Of a DNA stretch of 64,000 nucleotides, positions 1-11,624 are shown in pieces. Each line of letters opens with the position of its first letter. Position 1 is the first letter of the stretch. This stretch comes from Limonium bicolor (Eukaryota > Streptophyta > Magnoliopsida > Caryophyllales > Plumbaginaceae). The stretch covers positions 145,331,296 through 145,395,295 of the forward strand of contig CM041776.1 in NCBI GenBank assembly GCA_023374045.1, in the 5' to 3' direction. The translations under genes and the position numbers were made by a program. Below the pieces are notes generated by a model, which was not told the DNA's origin, ran no database searches, and worked only from the letters and a program-made list of their open reading frames with translations.

Positions 1-3000
1 GTTCATTTTTTTATAAAGCTGTAAACAAGCATAATCTGATGATAACAAGTATCCACACAAGGACATAATGTCACATAGAACAAGACACAGAAGGTCGAGT
101 TAGCTGAACTGAAATTCTTTACTGATAGTCGGTCCACACAATGGGACTGACAGTTATAACTGAATATCTGAAATAGTGGAGGTATAGTGACCTCGTCATA
201 GAGTAAGTTGGGTATAGAAACCCCAGGAGATGACGTAGTCAAACCCTGAACTGAATGGCGTGGGAAATAAGAACCCACTGAGGAATAAAGTCTTCCTCGA
301 ACTGAAGGGCACACGAAGTCCGGGTGGAATAGAGTCTTCCTCCCAACTGAATTTTCCGTCGCGACGTAGTAGAGGAGACGACTGTGACAGGTACAGCTCC
401 TGTAGCATGCATGGCCAGATCCAACTGGGCTCCTCATTCTCGTAGTATAGAGTTGTTAGGTGTCATATAAAGATGTTGACAAGAACCCAATGTATAATGT
501 CAATTATCACGTTTAGGATAATGACGTTTGTTATAAACTGAAGTTAGTGAGAGACTTGAGTACAAGTCCTCGGTATACTGAAACGCAGGTATTTAATCCA
601 CTGGTATAGTAGTGTTGTATGCGTGGGACATACACGTTGTAGTCAGCAACAATCACGCACATAAATAACACCACAGTGTGCAAGAGTAAACAACAGTTTA
701 CATTAATTATCTTGGTCGTTATTTCAAACAACAGATAGCACACAAGCCATGTAATCCGTTAGAAAACAGGTTGCAAGAATCCCATACCGTTCACCGTAGA
801 CTGTACTTGTAAATTCCCGGTCAACGTCTGGTCAAACAAAGTCCTAGAATAGGATTTAACTGAAAGGGTTATTTATGTTACCCTTATATAATAACTCTAT
901 TGGATCTTTTAACAAATCTCATATTTGTTATTTCATGTGAGGTTTTATTCTTTTAATTACCTCATGATTTTATGTATAACTTATTTGTTATTCCTTTTGA
1001 TTTATTCACAAATCCTTTAATGCACATCTATGTGTTCATGCATTTGTTGTTTATTTTATTTGTCTAGGTGACATAACAACTTATAATTTTCTTAACATAT
1101 TTAAATGTCTTACAATGACATAAAATCTTATAGTTTTCATTATTCCTCCTTTAACCATAAATAATATTTATTGTTTATCTTTAATTCCTAATAACCATGT
1201 AAGCCATAGCTTTAATTCCATAATTTCCTTTAATCAAAATTCTTTCTTCTAAATCCTCCAAATATCCATATAGGACCTATATTTATTTAAATCTAAATTC
1301 TTAAATATATTTAGGTTATTTACAAAACAACCACATTAATTCATAAACTTTACATTAAATTCTAATCTCTTTATATAACCTAATTAATTCCTTGTTCAAT
1401 TAAATTACAAACTACCACCAATATTTTGGACATAACTTATAAATATAATAACTTTCGGAAATTACATCCTAGCCCCTCAAAATTTCGGCATGTATATATA
1501 TACTTCTTATATTTGCAATCTAACCACAAAATCTTATAATCTTTACATAAAGTCTTATAAACTATAGTTTTAATTTTAATTCTCCATAAATGCTGAATAT
1601 ATTATATAAATTCTTAAATTACCAAACTAACCCAACTAAATCGGTTTTGGTCTAGAACTTTCCATTAATTACATTTTCACCCCAAAACTTATAATAGTCA
1701 CTAAATAACTTATAACTAAAGTTTAAATATTTAATTCTTCCAAATTTCGAAAGTAACCCCAATAATTCTCTTAATTATGAATTCGCCCATATTCAACTCC
1801 AAACTTTAATAACAACTTTCATAAATTACATAATAGCCCAAAACTTTATAAAAAGTTATTTTAGAGCTTGTTTAAATTATCTAAATTCATAAACTTAATT
1901 CCTAACCTTATATTATTTTATATTTACACCAAACAGCCCTTTTGTTCTCGGCCTTCACAATATATACACTAAATTTGTAGAAATTACATTTAAGCCTTAT
2001 AACTAAATTAATTAGTCATTTAAACACTAATAGAATATTTTTAACTCACCAAACTTTATGATATAAATTATATACCTAAGTAGCTCATTAAAATCCATTT
2101 AACACATAAAGCTTTCGGCCATAATTTAAATGAGACCATATGTTATATAAAAGTGGATTTATATGTCTAAGTAATTATAGATAAATTCATAGGAGTCATA
2201 TAACTCATGTATAAATTATTGTAATGTCTTATATAAATTCTTAGCCCAAAATAGAGCATTTTTGCCCAAGACAATTCGGCCTAATTTATTTGTAACATAG
2301 ATAATTTTTGTGACACAAAAATGTGTCTTAAGGTAAATATTTCTATATATGTTATAGTTTATATTTTTGGCAATATAAAACCATATAGTTTCGGTATTAA
2401 TATACCTAAGAGGTGTACATAATTTTTGTACAATTTTTAGAAGCTTAACAAAGCTTATAATATAAGATTTACTTAGTAAACTTACTTCTTAACAAGGTGG
2501 TTAAGTGCTTGAACTTCTTCTTGAATCTCCAAGCTTTCTCCTAGGTAAACTTGATGTTCCTCTTCGGTTTTATGCAAGAGGTGAAGGTGTTTAGGAGTTA
2601 GATCTTGAATAAAGATCTTAAGTAGATTTGGAAGTAGTTTTATAAGACTTTACCTTAGACTTTGCTCCTTATAATTCGCCACTCCTAAGGTAGATGAAGA
2701 ACAAGTTTTCCTTCATCAAAATGAAGAAGAAAAGAGACTTAGAAGAGGTAGAACTTGGTTACACACAAAAATGTGTTTAAGGATTTCAAGCTTTAAAACC
2801 TACCTTGAGATGCTCCTTGGTTTAATGTTGGTTTGGACAATCTCCTTGGAGAACTAAGTGAAGCCGAACCCACCTTTTATGCTAGGAAGAGTTTTGCTTC
2901 AAGACTTGCCAAGAAATGCAAGGAATTTACCTTAAAGATGAAGATAGAAGTTAAATCTCCATTAATGGACTTAAGAGCTTCAAAGGAAGAAGATGAAGCT

Positions 3001-4393
3001 AGAAGAGAGAGGAGGGAGCTTACCTAAACCGTGCAAGAAGAGGGCAAGGAAGAAAGTGAGAGCATGCTCACGTAAACATTGAAAAATGCCCTTAATTGAT
3101 TTCTTTTGTCAAATTTTTAATGTCATTTGACAATGCTTTTTCCTTAGTTTATTCATGAGTTATTGGCTCAATAAATGCCTCTTTCCAGCATTGAAATCGG
3201 CCATGATGAGGGACAAGGCAAGGTGGAGCAAAAATAATGCAAACTAGAAGACAAGGTGAGAAAAGGTAAGGTATCTTCTTTGATTTTTCTAAGTTAATGA
3301 ATTGTCTTCTCCTCATTGTCTTGCACGAATTGGAGGTCTGAATGGGGCTCAAAAACCGGCCAAGAAGAACCAAGGAAGAACATGGAGATAGCTTAGTTTG
3401 TAAGAAAAATCAAAAAGAAGAATCTTAGATCTACTTTTGCTTTTTGCTTTGTTTTCTTCTAGCTCACATGTGCTTGCTCAATGCCTAATTTCGACAGCTC
3501 TCTGGTCAAATGAGACCTACATACTTAGACATTAAGTAATATAACACATGGGTGATGAGTCATCATATTCTAAGCCTTTTATAAACTTTTAAGCAATTTT
3601 TATACTAGTTTTTGCCCTAAAATCGGCCCCTATAGAGAGCCTTGTTGACTAGTCACACCAACTGATTTAGAAGGTCATTTTAACCCTTTTTAAGATTACC
3701 AATTCGTGGCATGTCAAAAACTACAAGGTAATTGCGTAAAACGCATTTTCGTGACACCCGAAGGTGTGTTTTTGTGCTCTAAGGAAATTTTGGGAAACCA
3801 ATTGTTCTTATGAGTTCCAAGTGTTTGGAAACACTTATTATAGTAAATAAACATTACTAAGATGTTACATTGAGTTATATGGGGTTATATCAACCCGTGA
3901 CATAATTTACGGGCCATCGGGACACTCCCGGGCCAAAAAGGAGCGCTAAGAAATCCTCCTTTGGTTTTTGCTGAATTTTGAGAAACCACTTCGTGGGTTC
4001 TCTTTAGAATGATAAATAATGATGTTAGGAACTCTAGGAATTAATTTTATAGGAGTTCGTGCCACCTCGGCACTCCTCCGGACTTTTCGTGCTTTAAGGA
4101 GCGGGTGTGAGCACTCCCGAGCATTTTGCGTATTTGACTGAATATAGCTTAGGGAATATATTTGTATATTCATATAATAATTGTATGACCATTTAGTTTG
4201 AATATTAGAGGGTCATACAAGGTCATGTTTGACCATATGCTTCTAAGGCGTTTTAGCGTTTATGGTGTGAAACGACTGTTTTTACGTAACGTTTTCATGC
4301 ATGGGTTTGCATGCGTACGTGAAATGATTTATATTTGGATTATATTCCAATAAATAATGATTAAATAATATTATTTAGATTTGGGGTATTTCA
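1..4393 (-). mobile_element. Element D: 5' LTR (cut by window start) of a giant-LTR retrotransposon
   Basis: The right end reads TTTGGGGTATTTCA, which on the minus strand is the LTR start TGAAATACCCC shared by the other giant LTRs here. Positions about 737-796 (AAGCCATGTAATCCGTTAG, then GTTGCAAGAA) match the same part of the A LTRs (about 22636-22675), so this is a diverged relative. Because the element is on the minus strand, this right-hand LTR is its 5' LTR and the rest lies left of the window. It ends abruptly against the middle of E's 3' LTR, as expected for an insertion into E. The target duplication would be GAACC (4394-4398), but the left copy is outside. About 900-2460 is very AT-rich and noncoding. 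No palindrome minisatellite is visible; there are only scattered AACTGAA repeats at about 112-350. Confidence 0.75.
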
Positions 4394-6805
4394 GAACCAC
4401 GACCGACAACCCCCTGGGTTAGGTCGGCTGTAGAGAGATCCAAAGCACAGTAGTTTCAGCCCGACCGACCCAGACTGGGGTCGGTCCCATGGGGTAGGTC
4501 GGTGCAGAAACTTCCCATTACATTGTCAAACATTCTCCAAATTTTCCTCAAGCCTCCTAAGTGTTCCCTAACATCATTGGCACATCAACACCCACCTTTA
4601 GCCATGTACTAAACTCTTTAAATCACACACAAAAACCATCTAGCATTCACAAATTCCTACAAAAGTCCTAGCACTTGGAATGTTTCTCCTTAAGATTCTA
4701 CGTGGTATTTTCAACTATATGCCACTATACCAAGGTGTTTCCTCTACCTTAGCATACTCCCAACACTCTGTCTTACTAACTAAAATTCCTTTCAATCTGA
4801 CCTAAACATCATTCTTCCTTGTACATAACATTCTCAAAAAACACACATTGAATTCCTAGAACTTCCAAGATAAGACCTAAAATCCTTGTATAACTCTAAA
4901 ACGCCTTAGTACATGTTTTTTCCCAGTAAAACAATGTTCACCTTAACACTTCCTGTTCACCAAACTTATTTAAAACATTAGAACTTCTTACAAATTTTTC
5001 CAATTTTGCCATTCTTCTCTTGGATATCTCACATCCAAACACTTAGTTTTTACCTGATTCCATTCAAGCACAAACTAAAACCCATCAAGAGTATTCTCAC
5101 ACACAACATACACCAAATTTTACACTAATCACAATACAGTGCATAAACTTACATTGCTTGGCACTTAGGGGCCTTAAATAACAGGCTCTTAGGCCCTTAA
5201 ATAACATAAACCTTAAAACATGAATTTCCACAGTATATATGCTTTGTCCTGCAAATAAACCAACAATTTAATGACCTTTAACATCTTCTTAAGACCATTT
5301 TACTAGGTCATTCACCTTTGGTCCTTAGGTATTTTATTAAGCAAATCAAGCTCATTTCCTAAGGCATTAAAACATTGAGATAGTTTATTACTCTTTTTCT
5401 CACAAACTTCTTTTTTCCTTGTAAAACCGGTAGATGTTTGGTTGTTTGTAAACTTCTAAACAATGTACAAATAATAGAAAGAGTATTAAACATATGATTC
5501 ATCTCATTGTAAACCCTAGGCACATATGTCTCAACACATTAAGGTAAGTGTTTTACCTTGGTATTTGAAGAGAGTTGAATATCTATCAAGAGAGGACTCC
5601 AACTAGTCCTTGAAAGGTGGATGAAGCTAGAACAAAGCAATATAATGAGCACCATCAATGGTGATTTTCGGGTCATGATAAAAGCATGAGGAAACATTAT
5701 TTTTCTTTGAGATTCTTACCTAGAAGCAAAGGAGTCATAATATGTGAAATACAAGCACAGCTCTTCAATGGTGGAACTCCATGGCACCGAAATGGTGGTC
5801 TTGCATTTTGAGAAGATAGGAATGAAGAGCTTGATGAGAGGAAGAGAATGGTGGTTTTTGTTTATGTTTTGGTAAGTGAGCTAGGAATTACATGAGATCA
5901 AAAGATGAGTTTGTGGTGGTGGTTATACCGTGAGAGAGAGAGAGAAAGAATGGAGAAGGTGAAGTGTGGAGAGGGGGAAATGAAAGAAGGAAAGAGAGAA
6001 GAGATAAGTTTGCTTTTAGAAGATATTTGGACTTAATAAAGAAATAGTAACTCAGTAGTCATCTTTTATTTACTTAACTGTTAACAAGGGTGGTGAGTCA
6101 CCACACCTTAAAAACCGGCCACCAATAGTACTTAGGGGATTTGTCTTTATTAATCAATTGTCACTAATAAACATATGTTACAAACTAGCTTATTAAAGTC
6201 ACTATTCATAAAACAAGGCACATAGAAGTGAAATTTTTGATTTCGCATTGATATAGACTTCCAAATGTGATACTATATAGTACACATGTTAATTAAAGAG
6301 TAATGATGGACATTAGCCATTTAAAACTCATTTACAAGACAATTTTTCAAAAACGTGCTTTAAGACTCCTTATAGCCTTTTTGTGTTTTAACTTGTGTTT
6401 TCAAGGTTGGTTTTCTTTGGTAATTGATTTAATATGTTCATTAACATAAATAAGGTATTGGTAAGCTTATTAGGTCTAACCAAATTATCCCAAGCTTAGA
6501 GCACATTTTTCGCCCATTTTGGCTTTAAGGTATTTATTTGTGTTTTGTTTGGTTTCATTGTCTACCAAAGTTTCCTAAGGACTTAATTAGCCTTGTTAAA
6601 TCATAATTGACTATTATTAAGTCTTGGTAGGTTCTTTAGGTCCTAACCAGTTCACTCCAAGCTTTAAGCATGTTTTGCTCAAACTGTATCTTAGTGCTTA
6701 TTGCATTTTACTATGGTTAAATCGTTCACTGATGTTTCTAAGGCACTTTTTAGCCTTACATACATAGTTTAATTTTAAACCAATATCAAGGTTTGGGGTA
6801 TTTCA
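4394..6805 (-). mobile_element. Element E: 3' LTR fragment
   Basis: It ends in GGTTTGGGGTATTTCA followed directly by a polypurine tract and internal domain, so it is E's 3' LTR in minus orientation. The left part (about 2 kb) has been separated by insertion of D at the palindrome cluster. It aligns over its length with the E 5' LTR at about 29690-32205: same GGTCGG cluster, same CTTCCCAT following text, same end. I judge roughly 90 percent identity with many one-base indels, so E is older than A or G. It contains a purine-rich stretch at about 5925-6010 and the segment at about 5700-5910 that was copied in inverted form in the other LTR. No gene is visible. Confidence 0.85.
4404..4502 (-). 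repeat. Palindrome minisatellite of E 3' LTR (CCGACC / GGTCGG type)
   Basis: There are two units made of CCGACCGAC-type left arms and AGGTCGG right arms. The right arms begin at 4421 and 4496, a 75-bp period. This is the same arrangement as in E's other LTR (29656-29765). D inserted within or at the edge of the first unit. Confidence 0.7.
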
Positions 6806-6841
6806 ATCTACCCCCCTTAAAAGAACTTCATCCTCGAAGTT
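6806..6841 (-). promoter_or_regulatory. Polypurine tract and preceding hairpin of E
   Basis: On the minus strand CTTTTAAGGGGGGTAGAT abuts the LTR start at 6805. Just upstream (6824-6841) is AACTTCG, a 4-base loop AGGA, then TGAAGTT, a near-perfect hairpin with one G-T pair. TTCGAGGACGAA-like text before the PPT is familiar from Tekay/Del chromoviruses. This is the plus-strand priming site of reverse transcription. Confidence 0.85.
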
Positions 6842-6899
6842 ACACTTCCCAAACATCTTGGATTAGAATACTATGGGATTACTATAGAAATAAAACTTC

Positions 6900-7170
6900 C
6901 ATACCAAACACACTTTACATCACAACCTCGGACTTAATGGTCCGGGTAACACATTCACATCCATACATAACAAAACATATTCACAAGAAACCTCGGACTC
7001 AATGGTCAGGGTATCTTAACAACATTTACACATACATAACAACCTTTGGACTCTCTGGTTTGGGTAACATAACAACATTAGACACATAGGTCTTGAAAAT
7101 ACACAGCCTTAGACATAGGTCTATGTACACAACACATTTAGACTCATAGGTCTTAATAGCATACCCTTTA
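6900..7170 (-). repeat. RGAC-N6-GTCY stem-loop array in E internal domain
   Basis: This is a diverged copy of the array at 16326-16561. CCTCGGACTTAATGGTCCGG and CCTCGGACTCAATGGTC-type units are followed by AGACACATAGGTCT-type units. Some units have lost pairing, for example a GGTTTGGG variant near 7050. Confidence 0.6.
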
Positions 7171-7877
7171 GGAACTCAAGGTCAAAATTATTTATTACAC
7201 ATACCACACAACATGTCATAGCATGTATGCAATAAAAAAATATCTTTGTATTACACTGTGACCCAAGAACCGGTCGCGAGGACACCTTCCGTCCCCGTGC
7301 CTTTGGGAGATCAAAACAATCACTTAAATTAATTTTTTTTGTGGAGGTTAAGTAAGAAAACTTTAATTATGTAGAGTATTTATCGACGCTTTATAAATAC
7401 CAATCCAAAATCCTTTTTGAAAACACATACAACTCCAAGTCCAACTTAAGCTCTTGCTTCTTTCTTAGCGTGGTTATTTGTGACCACTAATAGGGAGCTT
7501 AAGAATCATTCAACCGTAATGTGATCAGCATCAGTGTCGAACTATCCTTCCACCCAATTTGTGTTTGGCTTCCCTTGATTGCATGCAAATCAAGTTCCAC
7601 CTCCCACTTCATTTTCAAGCATCAAATAAATCACTCATTTCCAATTTTCTATCTTTTTAATCATTCTAATCATGATTATACATCTCCAAGGATAGAACTC
7701 GTCTATCAGTACCTCCATTCACTTTAATCCTGTTGCCTAGGGGAATCTTATCTCACTAGGTTCTATGTCGGTTTCATACCCTTTCTGAATCACTATATAG
7801 TAATATATACACATATATTATTTATCAAAATACCAAACGTTCACATTTATACACTGTCGGGGTTTTTTTTTTGTCCC

Positions 7878-7895
7878 GGGAGTTTCTCTACTCCC
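7878..7895 (-). other. Conserved short stem-loop in E internal domain
   Basis: GGGAGTTTCTCTACTCCC has 6-bp arms and a 6-base loop. It is present at the same relative place in the A copies (17287-17304, 26801-26818) and, with shortened stems, in B (about 40398-40412) and F (63934-63949). Confidence 0.55.
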
Positions 7896-8110
7896 CACAC
7901 TGGTATTGTTCTATCACACACAATTGTTAACAAACAAAACACACTTATCACAATGGTATTCGCATCTTCTGTGCGCAATTACCACAGTTAAACCATGAAT
8001 GAATGCGTATGGTTACACAACACACACACCAATCATCAAAAAATTATTTGTGCTATGCAAAACAAAATCACGTACACTTGTACGGTATACACACTAAGTG
8101 GTTTTGCACT

Positions 8111-8145
8111 CTACCCCCCTTAAAAGGGATTACGCCCACGTAATC
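8111..8145 (-). promoter_or_regulatory. Second, internal polypurine tract with hairpin (E)
   Basis: On the minus strand the hairpin GATTACG-TGGG-CGTAATC (8128-8145) is followed by CCTTTTAAGGGGGGTAGAG. It lies about 1.3 kb upstream of the true PPT and has the same hairpin-plus-purine design. It is present at the same place in A and B. Confidence 0.65.
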
Positions 8146-11100
8146 AATCACTTAAAAATGTTCTGCCGTCGTGAAGTGTTTTAACTTCCACGCGGTCTAT
8201 TACACAATGGATTTTGATTAAAGGATCTTAACCATATAGGGCGTTAGTTCCTAAAAAGGAATTCTCATTGGAGTGTTTTAAACTTTAGTTGGTTCGATTC
8301 TGGCTGTGAGGCTTCTCTGCATTAATATAGCCATTCATCATGTTAACATGTACATTCAACACTTGACCCCTGGCTCACTAGTTTCTGCTGCGAAATCTAA
8401 TAACTGTAGAGCTTAATTTGCCCCATTTGTTATTCTTACTGTATTGTATATCCCCAATTGTCACTCATCTTGGTAACAAGGTTTCTCAACCGACGCGTGG
8501 TATCTCTTACCGTTAGCGAATCGGTGAGTTATAAACTTTATATCCACTTCCATAACAAATTTATGGGTATACAGCTATGTATTTCACAATGATTGACTTG
8601 TTCCTTTCGACTTACTGTCGGTTGAGATGAGCTACTACCTAGTGTGTAGTGCTCTCTCAGCTATTTACAACATTTGGGGTATATTCCATACCGATATTTC
8701 AGTTAGTGCTACTGTAGTCACTTACTGTTAATCATGTCTCCACATTTGGTTTTGTACAAGTACTCTTTATTGGTGCGGCCTTGCATTTCCTATGCATCGG
8801 CCATTATAACGTTATTCCTCCACAATTAGCATGTTTCCAATTCTGGCTATCCCACTTGATCATTACTGCGCAAGTGCAATACCAAAACACTCAGTCATAC
8901 AGAGTGCAGAGGCGTAAACTCTTGACAGTAAAGTTCTCATGTGATTCGCACAGAATTCACACTGTGTTTCACTGAGATTCTGATCTCGTAATACTGGCTA
9001 CTGGCTTACTGCCTGTTTGTTTGGTATCACTTATCGGTTAACAATACTTATACAACGGTCGCTTGCTGCGCACCGTGCCCCTACTCATTGCATAACACTA
9101 ACTTGCATGTCTATTTACTGTCACATTAACTTCCACACATATATTTACATCCTTTGTATTATGGTTCGTCATTCATTTGGATGACTACCGAATTCTCCTT
9201 GAGCGTTGCTCACTCGAGTCTCAACCGACGTTATCTAGCTCGGTGCTTCACTTATCACACTATTACTCTAAACTAACTGCTCTCAAATAATAATAATATT
9301 GTCCATCCTTAACATATTTCTTGAGCTTGGTTCACATACTACCGCTCCAGCGGTTTCACAGCATCGAGAGGTATCCCCACTCTTAGTGCAGTGGTTCGTT
9401 CTCCACTCTATTCACTTATAAACATAAACTTCTGCATCAATCTAATTTACATACACATTTTATTTATGGCCTATAAGCCTTATTGCCTTGACTGCGCTCA
9501 TTGTAGCTGTCCTCACACATGTACTTCTCTGTACAACATTACATGGTTTGGATATTAATTTGAGCTCCATGACAAGGCGTTGCATTCCGTTTCCTTTCAT
9601 GGGATGCCCCTTAGGTTTGTCAGTCCGTCTCCTGACAACTTATGTCTAAACTGGGTGTTAGTTTCAACCCTTGTGCTTCTGTCATGCCATTTCGTGCAAC
9701 AATTGTTGATGCGAAACACCCTTTAGGATTGCTCTTGGGTGTTACTAAGTTGTCTTTACATCTGGTTCACACTTATTGGTATATTCTTAGCCACGTCGTT
9801 TGCGTTCTTAACTGGCTTATTATCCTTCTGTGAAGATCAACATTTCCTGGTAGTGTAGGTACTCATTCTGGGAGTTTCATCCCGTTCATTGCACATTAAT
9901 GTGTCCACATTAGGCATTGCTAGGCCATGCCAACAGGCTGGGTCACCGTTCCAGCTAACATGTTTATCCCTAATGATCCTTAAGACGTATATGTGTCTTT
10001 ACATTACAGTTAGTGCACTTCGCACCTCCTGACTCTTAAGCATTTCGTTGAAAGGAATTCACTAATTCCTTTAGTCTCGTTAACTTAACTAAGTCCTTAA
10101 CTTCAACCATTCCTGTTCCTTAGCTCTTGTTTGACTTATACTGCTGACCGTAGTACGGAGTCGACTACTTCCTGTGTTCCGGACTCTCCTCGTATACTAT
10201 GTGGGGTATCATGCTGATACATTGCTACTTACCCAACTAACCCATAAGTTTGTCTGTCAGGCCCACAAGCTCCTATCGGAGTGCGGTCGTTCCAACATTA
10301 CAGTTGTACACTCGTATGTTCGTCACACGCCTAGGTGAAGTATTCTGTTGTCAACTCCCTTATATTGTCCCGTGACAATATTCATTCCTTGCTTCCCGAA
10401 CTTAATCGGGAAAGTTTATCCATTGTTGAATTCTTATCAACTGCCCTGGTTTTACTGGTTTGTGTTTAGAAGAAGGTTAGAAATAAATGTTGTTTTGAAA
10501 GAAAATCTGGTTTTGAAAGAAAAGAGTGTGAATAAATCTAAGTTGAAAGAAAATTCTCATGGTTTTACATGCCTTCTTGCCTTAACCAAATTAGCTTCTT
10601 GCTGACTCGTGTACTTCCAATTACAGAGGTTAGGCTAACAGGCTCTTCCACGTTATGACGATCACATTTAACTTTATGGTACTTTACCAAGTACTTGTAG
10701 TGGTTATAAATTTCCCGAACAGCCCTGTTATCAGCACTTGCTATGGCAAGTGGCGCCATGCTAACTGCTATCGGTTTAAACACATACCGGTTGTGGTATT
10801 GTTTTTACCGGCGCTGTCATCAGTGGCCTTGTTGGCCCTCACTGATTCTTACTGTCTTGATAATAACTCCTCTAGGTGACGTTCTCACTGTCTTCACATG
10901 ATAATCATCAACTAGGGTGTTTCCCATTCTGGGAGACCCCGTTTCTTTTGTATTGTTTCCTCTTCGTAGCCCGTTCCACGTATTTATCGTGGTTACTGAG
11001 ACTTGTCTCTTGTTTGGGCACTACGTTGTAGTTCCTTTGTCAGTTGGTATACCGTTGGTGTATCATTTAACATTTGTTGTCCCGTAGACACTTGTCTCGG

Positions 11101-11566
11101 GTTCCATTACTCACTTCTTGCCTGTTGCACGATTGGTGCGTTGTAAGCTGGTTGTTCTCGACTGCTCGGCATGTCGACCCAGGTTGCCGGAAATTCTATT
11201 CTCTTATACACAAATTCTTCATTCTTCGCTATTAAATGCGGTTAACATCGTTCAGATGGCGGCCGTCTCCGGGATTCCCAGTTTTCGGGATCTACCGTAT
11301 GACAGGTCTTCCGTACACTAAAGGTATCTAATAACAGCCAGATCTAGTATTCCCGAGTAAGAGTGGACTTCCATCTCTCTGGCGTTGTTTCCCTAAGTTT
11401 ATACAGGATTGTGGAGGGCGGGTTGGATATTGTAGGTTTCCAGTACACACTGGTAATACCTAACTAGCGTATCTCTCACGCTATCACTCAACCCTTAATC
11501 CAAAGTACTAAAATCCTAACTCGGTACTTCCTAAGCTCGGTAATTCAGTCATCAGAGCGATACTTC

Positions 11567-11578
11567 GCTCTGATACCA
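11567..11578 (-). other. Primer-binding site of E (initiator tRNA-Met)
   Basis: GCTCTGATACCA on the plus strand is the complement of TGGTATCAGAGC, the usual plant PBS for the 3' end of initiator tRNA-Met. Five bases separate it from the LTR edge at 11584. Confidence 0.9.
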
Positions 11579-11583
11579 CTTTT

Positions 11584-11624
11584 TATAACACCTCATCCAA
11601 CATTAACATACTTACAATTAAACT
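11584..11624 (-). mobile_element. Element E: first 41 bp of the 5' LTR, left of the A insertion
   Basis: It starts TATAACACCTCATCC, a one-base variant of the family end TGTAACACCCC. The text stops at AAACT (11620-11624), and the same AAACT resumes at 27682. Joined across the insertion the two parts read like the start of an A LTR (…CTGCAG followed by GGAAAA), confirming that one LTR was split. Confidence 0.85.
11620..11624. repeat. Target-site duplication of the A complex, left copy (AAACT)
   Basis: This matches AAACT at 27682-27686, immediately outside the right end of the A complex. Confidence 0.8.

Larger units (their letters stand above)
6806..11583 (-). mobile_element. Element E: noncoding internal domain (LARD-like)
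   Basis: This lies between a PPT (left) and a tRNA-iMet primer site (right) in minus orientation, 4,778 bp. No minus-strand frame exceeds about 100 codons and no protease, reverse transcriptase or integrase motif can be read, so it cannot supply its own proteins. It aligns end to end with the A internal domain (16205-21091), at roughly 93-95 percent by eye, and more weakly with B's internal domain. Conservation without coding capacity, dense short palindromes and giant LTRs fit the LARD class, which is presumed to be mobilised by an autonomous chromovirus. The short plus-strand frames inside it are antisense and change between copies. Confidence 0.75.

Noticed and set aside
2833..3027. Lys/Glu-rich 64-codon frame in the D LTR
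   Set aside because: It lies on the strand opposite to the element, in purine-rich LTR text that is noncoding in all related LTRs.
5835..5850. Possible hammerhead ribozyme core (TTGATGAGAGGAAG)
   Set aside because: It lacks the CTGANGA core and the paired GAAA segment needed for a hammerhead fold.
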